From NCBI GenBank assembly GCA_025084515.1, contig JAJAGP010000216.1, forward strand, positions 157,001 to 221,000: DNA of 64,000 nt, written 5' to 3'. This document shows, piece by piece, positions 34,598-47,900 of this stretch (within the stretch, counting starts at the first letter, position 1; the number at the start of each line of letters is the position of its first letter). The position numbers and the translations under genes are program-made. The notes beneath the pieces are model-generated. The model did not search any database. It worked only from the letters and a program-made list of their open reading frames with translations, and was not told the origin of the DNA. Source of the DNA: Ancistrus triradiatus. Taxonomy: Eukaryota > Chordata > Actinopteri > Siluriformes > Loricariidae.

Positions 34598-37500
34598 CTC
34601 TCTCACACGTCTCGCTATCTTTGTGAGGACTTTCCGTTGACATAATGCTTGCTATTGCTAATAAATGCTACATCTAACCCTAATCATAGTAACCTAAAAC
34701 CAATCTTTTGGCTACTTTGTTTTGTTGTTGTTGTTTTTGTTTTTTCAATTACAAGTTGCCGTTTTTGTGAAAAAGCAGTGAGGTGAGGACAGACAAAACA
34801 ATCCTCACAAGTCAAAACCGACACGTTTTTTTTTTTTTATCATTGTGTTGGTACTCACAAGGAAGACAATGTATACACACACACGTTTGTCTATGGTAGT
34901 GGGGACATTCCTCTGACATAATCTGTAGCTAATTCATGCTACACCTAACCCTAACCTCCTCAGCACTATCCTTGACTCTTATGGTTTTTCAAAAGAAAAG
35001 CTGTAGTTTCTGTAAGAAAAAAGTTTTCCCCAAACATATGTTTATCATGTCATACATTTATCAAGACTGTGTGTATGTTTGAGAGAGAGAAAGAGAGAGG
35101 GACTCATGTTTACATCAAAGGTTTCTGTCCTTGTGGGGATTTAATTTAAACATGACCCCTCTCTTTCTCTCTCTCTCTCAAACAGACACACAGTCTTGAT
35201 AAAGGTATGTTTTGGGGAAATCCAATTGACATCATTATTACTGAAGCTTATTAATGCTGCACCTACCCCTAACCTTAACCTCAGTATCCTAAAGCAAACC
35301 TTTTGGCTCTTTTTTCATAAGAAAGTTGTAGTTTTTGTTAAAAAAAGAAAAGAATTGATTTTCTTGATGAGGACCAGTAAAATGTCCCCACAAAGTAGAA
35401 AATATCAGACCTTTCTAGCATTGAAAGTGACAATCCACATGATATTACAAAACACTAGATATAATAAACATTAAAATGAAAAACACACAATTCTAGAAAT
35501 CAAGAAAATCCCACAATTTACCTTTTTGTTGTTTAGTATCCATAGTCTTTGTCTTTCTTAATTCTGTTAAAACTTGTTTAAAAACAACATCACTAGAAAC
35601 CAACAGTTGGTCAATGGTCATTCTGCATCGCACTTTCCATAATTTACTCTTGACTATACAAAGAATATACCATATAATATCTTTTTCAGATTTTGAGAGT
35701 TATTAAAAATTCCAAATGCTACAGATTTCATATCCATTATGTGTGATCATTTAATGCTTTTCATTTTATTCCAAATTTCTCTAGATCTGTAACAATCCAG
35801 AAAAAAATGTTCGAGTGTTTCATTTTCACCACAGTCAGGCATTGGACACTACATACAGTGGGGCAAAAAGTATTTAGTCAGCCACTGATTGTGCAAGTTC
35901 TCCTACTTAGAAAGATGAGGTCTGTAATTTTCATCATAGGTACACTTCAACTATGAGAGACAAAGTGAGAAAAAAAACCAGGAAATCACATTGTAGGATT
36001 TTTAAAGAATTTCATTGTAATTATGGTGGAAAATAAGTATTTGGTCAATAACAAAAGTTCAACTCAATACTTTGTAACATTTTCTTACAATTGCTCCCAC
36101 AGTTGATTTATTCACACCACCCTGCTTGCCTATTGTAGATTCACTCTTCCCAGCCTGGTGCAGGTCTACAATTTTCGTCCTGGTGTCCTTCAACAGCTCT
36201 TTGGTCTTGGCCATGGTTGAGTTTGGAGTCTGACTGTTTGAGGCTGTGGACATGTTTCTATTTTACAGATAACAAGGTCAAACAGGTGCCATTAATACAG
36301 GTAACGAGTGTAAGAAGAGCTTCCTAACGAAGAAGTTACAGGTCTGTGAGAGCCAGAAATCTTGCTTGTTTGTGGGTGACCAAATACTTATTTTCCACCA
36401 TGATTTACAATTAAATTCTTAAAAAATCCTACAATGTGATTTCCTGGATTTTTTTTCTCATTTTGTCTCTCATAGTTGAAGTGTACCTATGATGAAAATT
36501 ACAGACCTCTCTCATCTTTCTAAGTAGGAGAACTTGCACAATCAGTGGCTGACTAAATACTTTTTTTTTACCTCACTGTAGTTTTAACAAATCAGCTCCA
36601 TTTAACCACTGCCATCACTATGAGCCTTCTTAACCAATATTAACAATATTTTGTGTCAAACCTTCTCAGAAAACATTTACTAAATATGTTTTCTATGGCT
36701 GTATTTTGTTCATTTATGTTTAGATCTCTATATTTAATATTATTGCCATATATATTGTTACAGATCATTTTGTATATTTTGTTATTTGACTCAGATATCC
36801 AGTCAGTATTTAGAAATTTATATTTATTAATGAAATCCGAGTATAACGTTTTAAAATATGGAACTGTGGTCCTTGGTCTTCCTTTTTTCTTTCTCCAATT
36901 CGTAATATTACCAATCCAATCAGCTTGTCTATGAATGCCGTTGGCAATCATTTTACACGCTGCGATCTTTGTCTTAAGGCCTAGATCTATTGCTCCTAGC
37001 CCACAATTTTGTTTTATTTTTTAATCCAAATTTGTGTAGGTGGGAAAATACATGACAAGAAAATAATTTTACATAAAACATATGATTTGATAATATTGAG
37101 TTTTATTTTATAACTTAAATTATGATTTGTGAATTTACCTATTTCTTCCTTTAAGATAACCCTAACCCAGAGCTTTCTATCCTTGTGGGGACATTTTGGT
37201 ATACTCATATGTACTGCCCACACACACACTCACACACTTACCAACACACACACTCCCATCTGTTAACACATATGCACTTGTCCAAGTTGGTGTATTATGG
37301 GTTTCGGGGTTTCCTCCCACTTCTCAAAAACAGGCCAGGTGATCGAACTCCTCTAAATTACTTCTTGGTGTGATGGAGGGCAAATGAGTGCTTCCCCTGT
37401 CCAGGGTGTATTTTTATCCTGCACCCAGTGTTGTTGGGTAACAGAACAAAAACGTTGGACTGTGAATGAATGGACATGAGCAGAACTCTTGTAGGAGGAT

Positions 37501-37945
37501 CTTCAATGTAAAATCGGGGATTCAGTCCAGTGGCATAGTCTGGCAAGATCTATAGAAGGTGTGGATTGAAACATTCCTTAAGGAGATTCAACAACTTACA
37601 GCCCGAAGGTCAAACATCTGCATGGATACAATAGAGGATCCCTGGATGGAGTTCGATAATGTAATCTAGTTAAAGTATTGAGGTTTTGGTGAGCCTGTTG
37701 ATTGTTTTCTTTCTTTGCTTCAGTTTGCCCCTGCACCCCCTTCCTGCTGTAAAGGGGTGTGTTAAATGGAAAGCTTCCTGTAGACTGAGGTAGAGGGGGG
37801 TTTGAATGGAGACACAGCCAACAAGACATAGACATCATCTGCTAACAGGAGGTGCTGGGCGCACACACACTGCTGAATTGCCTTTTTATGGCACTTTGGA
37901 ATCTTTATGACAGTTGAGTGAATGGGATTTACTGAGGGACAGCAG

Positions 37946-37987
<42 letters not shown>

Positions 37988-40900
37988 ACGGTGAGTGAGT
38001 GTTTGGTGAGGAGTCGAGACGACAGAAGGTGAGAGCAGGAGAATGGACATGTTGGTGAGAGGTTCAGCTCTGATTCTACACCTGGAATGGATTAGTCATT
38101 TCTGATTGTGGCATTTTCATCCTCCGTATCACCTGGGATTGATGGTGCCGCTTAGAAACTGTAAGAAGCTTCTAGAATTTATTTATTTTTTATTTATTTA
38201 TGAACAGAGATTTTTTTGGTGGATTCTTAGGGTGGAAGAGTGTGAGAGATTTCCACTTAGCCAAATAGATATAGATAGATACAATATTACTTTACATAAA
38301 TTTGTATAGATTATTACTGCGTTTCTGTTATGATTAAATTAATGATGTTAATGATACTATTATTTCTACTACTATATTACATATTTATATTATTATCACT
38401 ACTACCACTACTAAAAATAAATATTAATAATAGCAAACAGCTAATGGTTAATGTCTAAGATGATGACTAAACAAATAAATGCATTGTTAAATGAAATAAT
38501 TAATTGATTAAATAGCCAGACTATTATTTCTACTACTAATAATAATAATAAATAAATATTAATAATACCTAACAGCTAATGATTAATGCCTGAGTTGATG
38601 ACTAAATAAATAAATGCATTAATAAATGAATTAATGAATTAATTAAATATCCAGATTATTATTTCTACTACTAGCCTACTACTACTAATGAATATTTAAT
38701 CATAGAAATAATTATAATATTTAATAACTAGAAATAATAAATAGAATATTTAATAACAGTCAATGATTAATGCCTAAAGTTGATGATTAATTAAATAGCC
38801 ATACTATTATTTCTACTACTACTACTCTAATAATAATAAATATTTAGTAAACACATTTAATTCATTAAATAGCCATACTATTATTTGTATGACTACTATT
38901 ACTACTACTAATAATCAATATTTAATAATAGCTAATGAATAATGCCTAAGTTGATGTCTAAATAAGTAAATGCATCAATAATTAATTAATTAATTAATTA
39001 ACCAATTATTGTATAAGCTACAGTAGGTAATATAATGTTACTGTTTAATAATAATAATAATAATCGTCATCATCATTATTATACAAATTATGTAGCCCAA
39101 TATCTACTATTATTGTCGCTATCTTTATATTTTTTGTGGATTTCTGTCTCAGGGTGGAAGAGTGTGAGAGATTTCCAGTTCCTGTATATGCCTACGATTT
39201 TGTATTTTCAAATATAATTATTATAATGCCTGCCCAGCTGCCGCTGTTAGGTCTTTGAGCAAGGCCATTAACCCACAGTTGCTTGGATCGTAAGACTGCT
39301 TAAGTTGTAAGTTGTTATCAGTTGCAAAATGTAATTATTTGGGAACTGTGGTGGCTATGGACCAGAAAGTCCAGGGTTCAAATCCCACCTCTGACAAGCT
39401 GCTGCTGCTGTTGGGTCCTTTAGCAAGACCCTTAACTCACAACTGCCTGGGTTGTAAGATTGTATCAGTTGCAAGTCTTCATGGAGCCTCTGTTGTAATG
39501 TAGCCAGTAACATGTCATACACGAGTATGGATTGTTTTGTAATTCTCTTCAAGAATTACCTTTGGATCTATTCAATATACCCTCAGAAGTTTGGTTTTGT
39601 TGAATTTCTACAGGGAGCAAACCTAAGCAGGACTATTTCTGCACATTTGAATGAACCTTTGACAAGTTCTGAAGCCTTTTTCACAAACACCAGTGGCTGA
39701 TCTCTGGCCATATTTTTCTTGTAGGAGTTCCTGACTGATGACACCATGGGCAAAATCTCTCAGAAAGGTGAAAACGAATCATTTAATTTCTTTGTATTTA
39801 CTTCATGCTGAAATGCATATTAAATCAAATTTCTTTTACAGATCAGAAAGATGGCAGACGAGAGAAATACAGGGGTGCAGTCCCACCCCCACCAGCTGCT
39901 CACAGTGGTACAGTCCTGAATTTTTTTCTAACCTGATAATAAGCATGTCTGGTATACAAAGAAACATTTACTGGCCACTTTATTAGGTACGTCTGTTCAA
40001 CTGCTCATTAATGCTAATATCTAATCAGGTGATCACATGGCAGCAACTCAATGCACTTAGCATGTAGATATGGAAGAAAGGTGATTTAAGTTACTTTGAA
40101 CGTGGCATGGTTGTTGGTGCTAGACGTCTTTAAGAAACGACTGATCTGCTGCGATTTTCACACATAGCCATATCTGGAATTTAAAGAGACGGGTCGGAAA
40201 AAGGGAAAATATCCAGTGAGGGCAGTCTCTGTTCTCTGGGTGAAAATGCCTTGTTGATACCAGAGGTCACAGGAGAATGGCCAGACTGGTTCGAGCTAAC
40301 AGAAAGGAAACAGTAACTCAAATAACTACAGTGGTGCTTGAAAATTTGTGAACCCTTTAGAATTTTTTACATTTCTGCATAAATATGACCTAAAACATCA
40401 TCAGATTTTCACACAAGTCCTAAAAGTAGATAAAGAGAACCCAGTTAAACAAATGACACCTTTGCTTTCAGTATCTGCTGTGACCCCCCTGTGCAGCAAT
40501 AACTGTAACTAAACGTTTCCTGTAACTGTTGATCAGTCCTGCACACCGGCTTGGAGGAATTTTAATTAGCCCATTCCTCCGTACAGAACAGCTTCAGCTC
40601 TGGGATGTTTGGTGGGTTTCCTCACATTAACTGCTCACTTCAGGTCCTTCCACAAATTTCCATTGGATTAAGGTCAGGACTTTGACTTGGCCATTCCAAA
40701 ACATGAACTTTATTCTTCTTTAAACCATTCTTTGGTAGAACGACTTGTGTGCTTATGGTCGTTGTCCTGCTGCATGACCCACCTTCTCTTGAGATTCAGT
40801 TCATGGACAGATGTCCTGACATTTTCCTTTAGAATTCTCTGATATCATTCAGAATTCATTGTTCCATCAAAGATGACAATCCGTCCTGGCCCAGATGCAG

Positions 40901-43900
40901 CAAAACAGGCCCAAACCATGATACTACTACCACCAGGTTTAACAGATGGGATAAGGTTCTTATGCTGGAATGCAGTGTTTGCACACCATTGTTGTTCAGT
41001 GTTCTTCTGATGATGGACTCATGAATATTAACATTAGCCAATGTGAGCGAGGCATTCAGTTGTTTAGAAGTTACCCTGGGGTCTTTTGTGACTTCACCAA
41101 GTACTACACGCCTTGCTCTTGGAGTGATCTTTGTTGGTCGACCACTCCTGGGGAGGGTAACAGTGGTCTTGAATTTCCTCCATTTGTACACAATCTGTCT
41201 GACTGTGGATTGGTGGAGACCAAACTCTTTAGAGATGGTTTTGTAACCTTTTCCAGCCTGATGAGCATCAACAACTCTTTTTCTGAGCTCCTCAGAAATC
41301 TCCTTTGTTCGTGCCATGATACACTTCCACAAATGTGTTGTGAAGAGCAGACTTTGATAGATCCCTGTTCTTTAAATAAAACAGGGTACCCACTCACACC
41401 TGAACATCATCCCATTGATTGAAAACACTTGACTCTAATTTGACCTTCAAATTAACTGCTAATCCTAGAGGTTCACATACTTTTGCCTCTTGCTAATATG
41501 TAATATTGGATCATTTTCCTCATTAATAAATGACCAAGTATAATATTTTTGTCTCATTTCTTGAACTGGGTTCTCTTTATCTACTTTCAAGCACCACTGT
41601 ACTTGTTGCAATTGAGGTATACAGAAGAGCATCTCTGAACCCACAATGTGAAACCTTGAAGCAGATGGACTACAGCAGCAGCAGACAACACCGGGTGCCA
41701 CTCTATGAACAAGCCAACTGAGGCTACAGTTCATATGTGCCCACTCAAATTGGACAATAGAAGACTGTTAAAAACGTTGCCTGATGAGTCTCGTTTTCTG
41801 CTGCGACATTCGAGGGTCAACATGAAAGTATGGATCCATCCTGCCTTGTGTCAGCGTTTCAGACTGGCTGTGGTGGTGTAATGGTGTGGGGGATGTTTTC
41901 TTGGCACACTTTGTTCCCCTTAATACCAACTGAGCATTGTTTAAATGCAACAGCCTACCTGAGTATTGTTGCTGACCATGAGTATCCCTTTATATCTTCT
42001 CATGGCTACTTCCAGCAGGATAACACACCATGTCACAAAGCTCAAATCATCTCAAACTGGTTTCTTAAACATTACAGTGAGTTCACTTTACTCAAATGGT
42101 CTCCGCACTCAGCAGATCTCAATCCAGTAGAGTGGTGGAATTTGCACGGAGGTGTGTCCAACAAATCTGCAGCAACTGTGTGACGCTATCATGTTGACAT
42201 GGACCAAAATCTCTGGGAAGTGTTTCCAGCACCTTGATGAATCTATGCCATGACGATTTAAGGCAGCTCTGAAGGAAAAGGTGGTAATAGCAAGGTGTGC
42301 GTGTATAAACTGAAGTTAATCTAATTCTTATCAAGCTTCTGCTTCCCTCTCTCGCTGGGGTTTCTAGAGCCATTCAGATGGGAGGTGTATCTAAAGGAGA
42401 CCTCCTCCATACCGGCGCCCCCTAGCGCCTTCAGACAGGTAAGAGAGTGTCGGTGTCACATATGTAAACAATAGATGTATTTTTTTACAAGTAAAAATGT
42501 AACTTTTAAAATTTTGTAGTTAATCATTGTGTAGTAAAACGTAAATCGTTTAAAGTGTGCTTGTTATCTTCAGTCCCGGGTTCCTCCTACAAATGATTTC
42601 AAAGTTGGGATGAAAGTGGAGACGTACGACCCTCGGAACTCCACCTCCGTCTGTATCGCCACCGTGGTGGGGCTGATGGGGGTGCGAGTGCATCTGCGAC
42701 TGGATGGCAGCGACAGCACCAACGACTTCTGGCGTCTGGTCGACTCTTCAGACATTCAGCCAGTCGGCACATGCGAGAGGGCTGGAGACATGCTGCAACC
42801 ACCACTTGGTAAGATCTCCAAATACAGCCTATTCAGTTTTCCCTACAGTTTGCTAGAGTGTCGCAAGAAAGAAAGTTTGGCAACAATCTGGAAAGACCTG
42901 GAGTGCGACTTATCTTATTCTCTCTGATTTTCTCCAGGTTTCAGAATGAATGCGTCCTCGTGGCCCATGTTCCTGTTAAAAACATTAAGTGGAGCAATGA
43001 TAGCCCCACGATCTGCATTCAAAAAGGTAGCTCTAGATAAACGATATACACTCACCATTCACTTTATGAGCTACACCTCCTTCTTTCTCCATTTTATCAG
43101 TTCCACTTATCGTATAGAACAATGTGTAGTTCTACAATTACAGACTGTAGTCCATCTGTTTCTCTACATCTTTGATGGACCCCTTTACTCTGCTCTCTAA
43201 GGGTCCAGGCCCCCACAAGACCCCCATAGATCAGGTACTGTTTAGGTGGTGAATCATTCTCAGGACTGCAGTGGTGTGTTAGTGTGTGTTGTGCTGGTAT
43301 GAATGGATCGGACACAGCAGTGCTGCTGGAGTTTTGAAACATTGTGTTCACTCACTGTGCACTCTAGTAGATGCATTTACAATATTAGAGACAGTAGGTC
43401 AGCTGTTGTTGCACAGTTTGTTAGTCATCCTCTAATCTGGACATTTTTGATTAGTGGACTGCTTTTAGTCCAGCAGTGACACTGAAATGTTTAAATCCTC
43501 CAGCAGCACTGCTGTGTCTGATCCACTCATACCTGCACAACAAGCACTAACACACGACCACCACATCAGTATCACTGCAGTGCTGAGAATGATCCACCAC
43601 CCAAATAATGCCTGATCTGTGGGGGTCCTGACCATTACAGAACAGAGTAAAGGGGATGAACAAAGTATGAAGTGGAACAGATTAATGTAATTGTAGAACT
43701 TCAAAGTGCTAAAGAACTACAAAAATGGACAGTTAGTGTAGAAACAAGCAGGCATACCGACTAAAGTGATCAATATTTGTATACATGATACACAAATAAG
43801 AAGTTAACGCAAAGTCTGCAGGGCATAAACTCTATGTAACACGTTTCTACATAGTAAACAAACCTGTCATGTGATCAGGTGTGCCAAAGCCTTTGTCTCA

Positions 43901-44858
43901 AGTCTGTTAAATGAGTGAATATTTGAAAGAATCTCAGTAGTACACAAACCTATTTACTTTTTTTTTCAGGAGCCACCCAAACCCACACAGAGTCATTTTA
44001 AAGCTGGCATGAAGCTGGAAGCGGTGGACCGGAAGAACCCAGGTCTGATCTGCCCCGCCACCGTAGGGCAGGTTCGAGGAGACGAGGTTTTCATCACGTT
44101 CGATGGGTGGCGAGGAGCCTTCGACTACTGGTGTGAGTTCTGCTCTAGGGACATCTTCCCCGTCGGCTGGTGCCACCTGACCAACCACAGTCTGCAGCCA
44201 CCTGGAACCAGTTGTGAGTTCTGCTATTCACTAGAGGGCGCAAGAGCTTCTGTTTTCCGTTTGTTCTGTCTATACAATACTGAAACAGTATTCCAGTTAC
44301 TAGTGCGCAGAATCATACGGTTGCCTAACAATGTTTTCTATCTTCATCGTTACGCATAGTTGTTCTTGAAATTGTGTTTTGATTGCAGTACTTTTGGAGA
44401 AAATGTTCGTTCAGGAGTTCGCATACATTTCCGGGTTGTTACTAGTTAAAGAAATGTGTGTTACTAGCTCAAAGTCAATTTGTTTATATAGCATTTTTTG
44501 ACAACTGAGCAATGTCTCAAAGCAGCTTTACAAACATATAGGTCCAAAGCCCAATTTAAGCAAGTCTGGGGTGACCGTGGTAAGGAAAAAACTCCCTAAA
44601 TTTTATAAGAAAGAATCCTTGGAAGGACCAAGACTCGAAAACAGACCCAACCTGCTTGGGGAGCCTAGATGATAATATAGGTAAGAAGCAAACTAAGTTA
44701 CCTATTTAATAAGGTTTTAGTAATAGTTTAAATACACAGAAGCTAAAAATAAAAGTCAGAACATTTAAAATTAAGTATAATAAATCAAATAAAATACGAT
44801 AAAATATAAACTAATACAAAGAGAATGAAGAGCATGAAACAGAGAATATAGGACAATA

Positions 44859-44941
<83 letters not shown>

Positions 44942-47900
44942 ATGCAAATAGCATTATTTAATCCAGTAAATGAAGTCATTGTGGAATCTCGGGAACCCCC
45001 TCAGCAATAAACCTTTATAGCTGGAAGAGGGGAGGGGGAGTTTTTATCCTTTCAAGTGGTCTAAGTAACAGTAAAGCACTGGAACATGATGTGATATTAA
45101 TATGAACTAGCCTAGAAAAGCTTTTATTAGCAAAGCGTCCCATTTTATCTTTATTTCTGCTAGTCAGTATCATGTTGAGGAAAGTCACTGGGCACAGGTA
45201 GAGGTTGGCAGTCAAGCTGTCAGTATAACACAAGCCACACGACCAGACCAGTCACTGGGGACTCAAACCCAAGCCCTCAGGAACGGCTGTTTCCAGCTCT
45301 TGGTCTGCTCTTAATGATACACATGAAATATGGTTTCTCTTTTCTGCAGTAGACAAACGACCTCATCATGGCTAACTGCCTTGTGTTGAACAGGCTACAC
45401 TTAGCCTACATCCTTAACTTAGCTGAACGTGTGTCTGGGACATAAATCTGAGGTGTGCTGCTTTATATCCTGCACATGAACACTTCCTCCAGCCCAGGCC
45501 GGGTAATAGACGTAAAGCGACCGAGTGTGGAGTGTGATGGATGCTGGTAGTTATTTTTTCAGCTCTCTATCTGCTCTTCCTCTGTGGAGCAATTTTCAGC
45601 TCGCATCCTGTCGGCTTGTTTTATTTTAGAGCTACTGCACAGGAAGGATGTTGAATGACAAAGAGTGCTGCCACTGAACATGATGATGGCTTGTTTCAGG
45701 GTTTGGCTTACGGTGGCATATGGACAGAAATCGTTAGCTCGTTGCTGATGTTTATACCATACAGCCTAGTGGTTAAGGCACTGGACTCTGAACCAGAAGG
45801 TCCAGGGTTCAAATCCCACAGCTGCCACTGTTGGGTCCTTGAGCAAGACCCTTAACCCACAATTGCTTGGATTGTAAGACCGTACCACTTGTAAGTCACT
45901 CTGGATAAGGGTGTAAATGTAAATGTATACCACAGTTAGTTCTGACCTTACAGTCTGATTGGTTGGAAGAGTTCTCACACTCTTTATCACCAAAACAGTA
46001 TCACTCCATATCACTCCAAATAACAATAAGCTTTATGCACACAAACATATAACATTTACAAACAGCAGAATAACTCTAATAAATAGATAAATTCTATTGT
46101 TTATTTCTTAATGACTTTGTATTTCAAACCAACATTACTTAGTAATGTTATATAAACCTTTTGTAGGATATTGTTTTAGAGCACGGCAGGGAATTGTGTG
46201 GTTAGGGTTAGTAATTTGATATAGATATTAACCATTGGGTAAAACTGATGGCTGTCAATCAAAGCTAATCATCCACTAGAACCACGCCCATTCTGTTTAA
46301 CTCCCCGCCCATTGTAAAGCATAGCCCTCCCACTCCCCCACCCCCGTCCTCATGCTAATTACGCGTCTCTAGCTCGGTGCGCGCGCCGGCTCGGGCTTTG
46401 TTACGGCGCCGCGGCTGCTGTTTGTGGAAGCGGAGAGTCGGAGCGGCGGGACAAACCGGTGGAACAAAAGTAGCTGTAGGTTTCGAATTGTGCAGCGAGG
46501 TCGCGTGTCTGGAGGAGACGTCCACAGCTGAAAGTTTTGGGTGAGTTAATGCGCTTTTGTTGGACGAAAGTAACGCGAGGCTTTGCTTCTGTGTTTAGGT
46601 TTAATTAATCCGGTGCTGGATTGGTTTGAAACAGATTCGCTTTCATTTAGCCTCTCATTTCAGTTAATGTGTATTGTCTTGGAAATGAATATCATTGTAA
46701 AGGCTTGGAAACTGCACCCAGATCTGCTTGGTATAAAATGTGTTAAATATGCATTGTTTTGTTCGTGATAATACGATCTAATCCTTAATTAGACACACAT
46801 GGGACCTAAACTTGCTCCTGTTTAATAGAATCATCTACAGAATAAGTTTTCTTGTTGCATAGTCTTGATATAATGGCATTATTCACTATAGAGGGATATC
46901 TTCCATTCAGTGAGATGCCTGTTTCACACTCATGTTGTTTCATTCATTTAATAACTTGATGCCTCAGGCACTAATATTCCCCTTTAAACACACACACACA
47001 CACACACCACATGTGGTTCTCACCAGGCCACAGCCTGCAACAGTTCTCATTCAGGCTGAAATGTAAATCCTATAGAACAGATAGGACTAATAGCCCGTTG
47101 GTGCCCCAAACGCCTCCTCCCCCCAAAACCTAAGTACTCCGAAACCCCTTAGGGCCCTCTTCAGGTCGATTCTGGCCGTCATTGGTCTGGCTCGTGGCCC
47201 TGAGGTCACTGGGTCACTCGGTGTGAGGACTGATCGGCTCCACATGTTTCTGTATTGCGAGATGATTAATGAAAGAAACCGGATCTGATCTGTGAAGGAA
47301 GTGGATTGTGAGGTGCTGGGTTTCTTTGTGTATCAAGAGCATTTTGTGGAGGAGACGTGTGCTGAACAGAAGACGTGTCAGGCAGTGTCATGGTTTTTGG
47401 TGTCTAAGTTGAATGATTTCTTTCAAAATAACTGGGCAGAAATTCACTTTAGGGCTTTTTGCATCTTGCGATGGATTGGTGCCCCGTCTAGGGTTGCCAT
47501 ATGCCGCCGGCTGGGCACCGGATCTCCCGTGACCCTGTTAAGGATTAAGAGGATAAGAAAGTGAATGAATGAAAGTTCTAAACCGTGCCGGGTGGAGCAA
47601 CCAACCAGAACTGAAGTGTGTATAAATATGGTATTAAAAGTGGAACAGGGCTGGAGTTCCAGGTTCATGCTTGTGTCTGTAGGTTCTGATTAGTCTGTGT
47701 CCAGTTGTTTGCATGTCTGATGGCCGACAGTTCCCTCTTCATATTCCACCACATCAGGCGCTACCTTGAAGCTTCTGAGATTGCATTCCCCCAGCCTCCT
47801 CAAGAGTCAGTGATAGCACAACAGAACAGGGGTGACAGAGCCATTAAAATGTCTGGAATGATTTCATATTTAATTTCAGATTTTGTTTGTTCTCTGCAGA

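Larger units (their letters stand above)
39967..42303 (+). mobile_element. Older Tc1-like transposon, split by a second Tc1
   Basis: The left end reads ctggccactttattaggtac. The body carries plus-strand transposase pieces: FERGMVVGARR before 40328 and, after 41600, MDPSCLV, GGVMVWGMFSWHTLFPLIPT, FQQDNTPCHKAQIISNWFL and SADLNPVE. The right end is worn near 42303. The element is inactivated by stops and by the insertion at 40329-41599. Confidence 0.85.

Noticed and set aside
39842..39907. Alternative reading of exon 3 as a start exon (MADERNTGVQSHPHQ)
   Set aside because: That frame ends in phase 0 at the donor and does not join the conserved FRWEVYLKET exon, while the DQKDGRREK frame does.
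40970..41422. 150-codon plus-strand open frame
   Set aside because: It is antisense to the nested Tc1 transposase.
46583..46768. 61-codon open frame after the intronic CpG patch
   Set aside because: It is short, starts beyond the candidate donor and has no recognisable domain.
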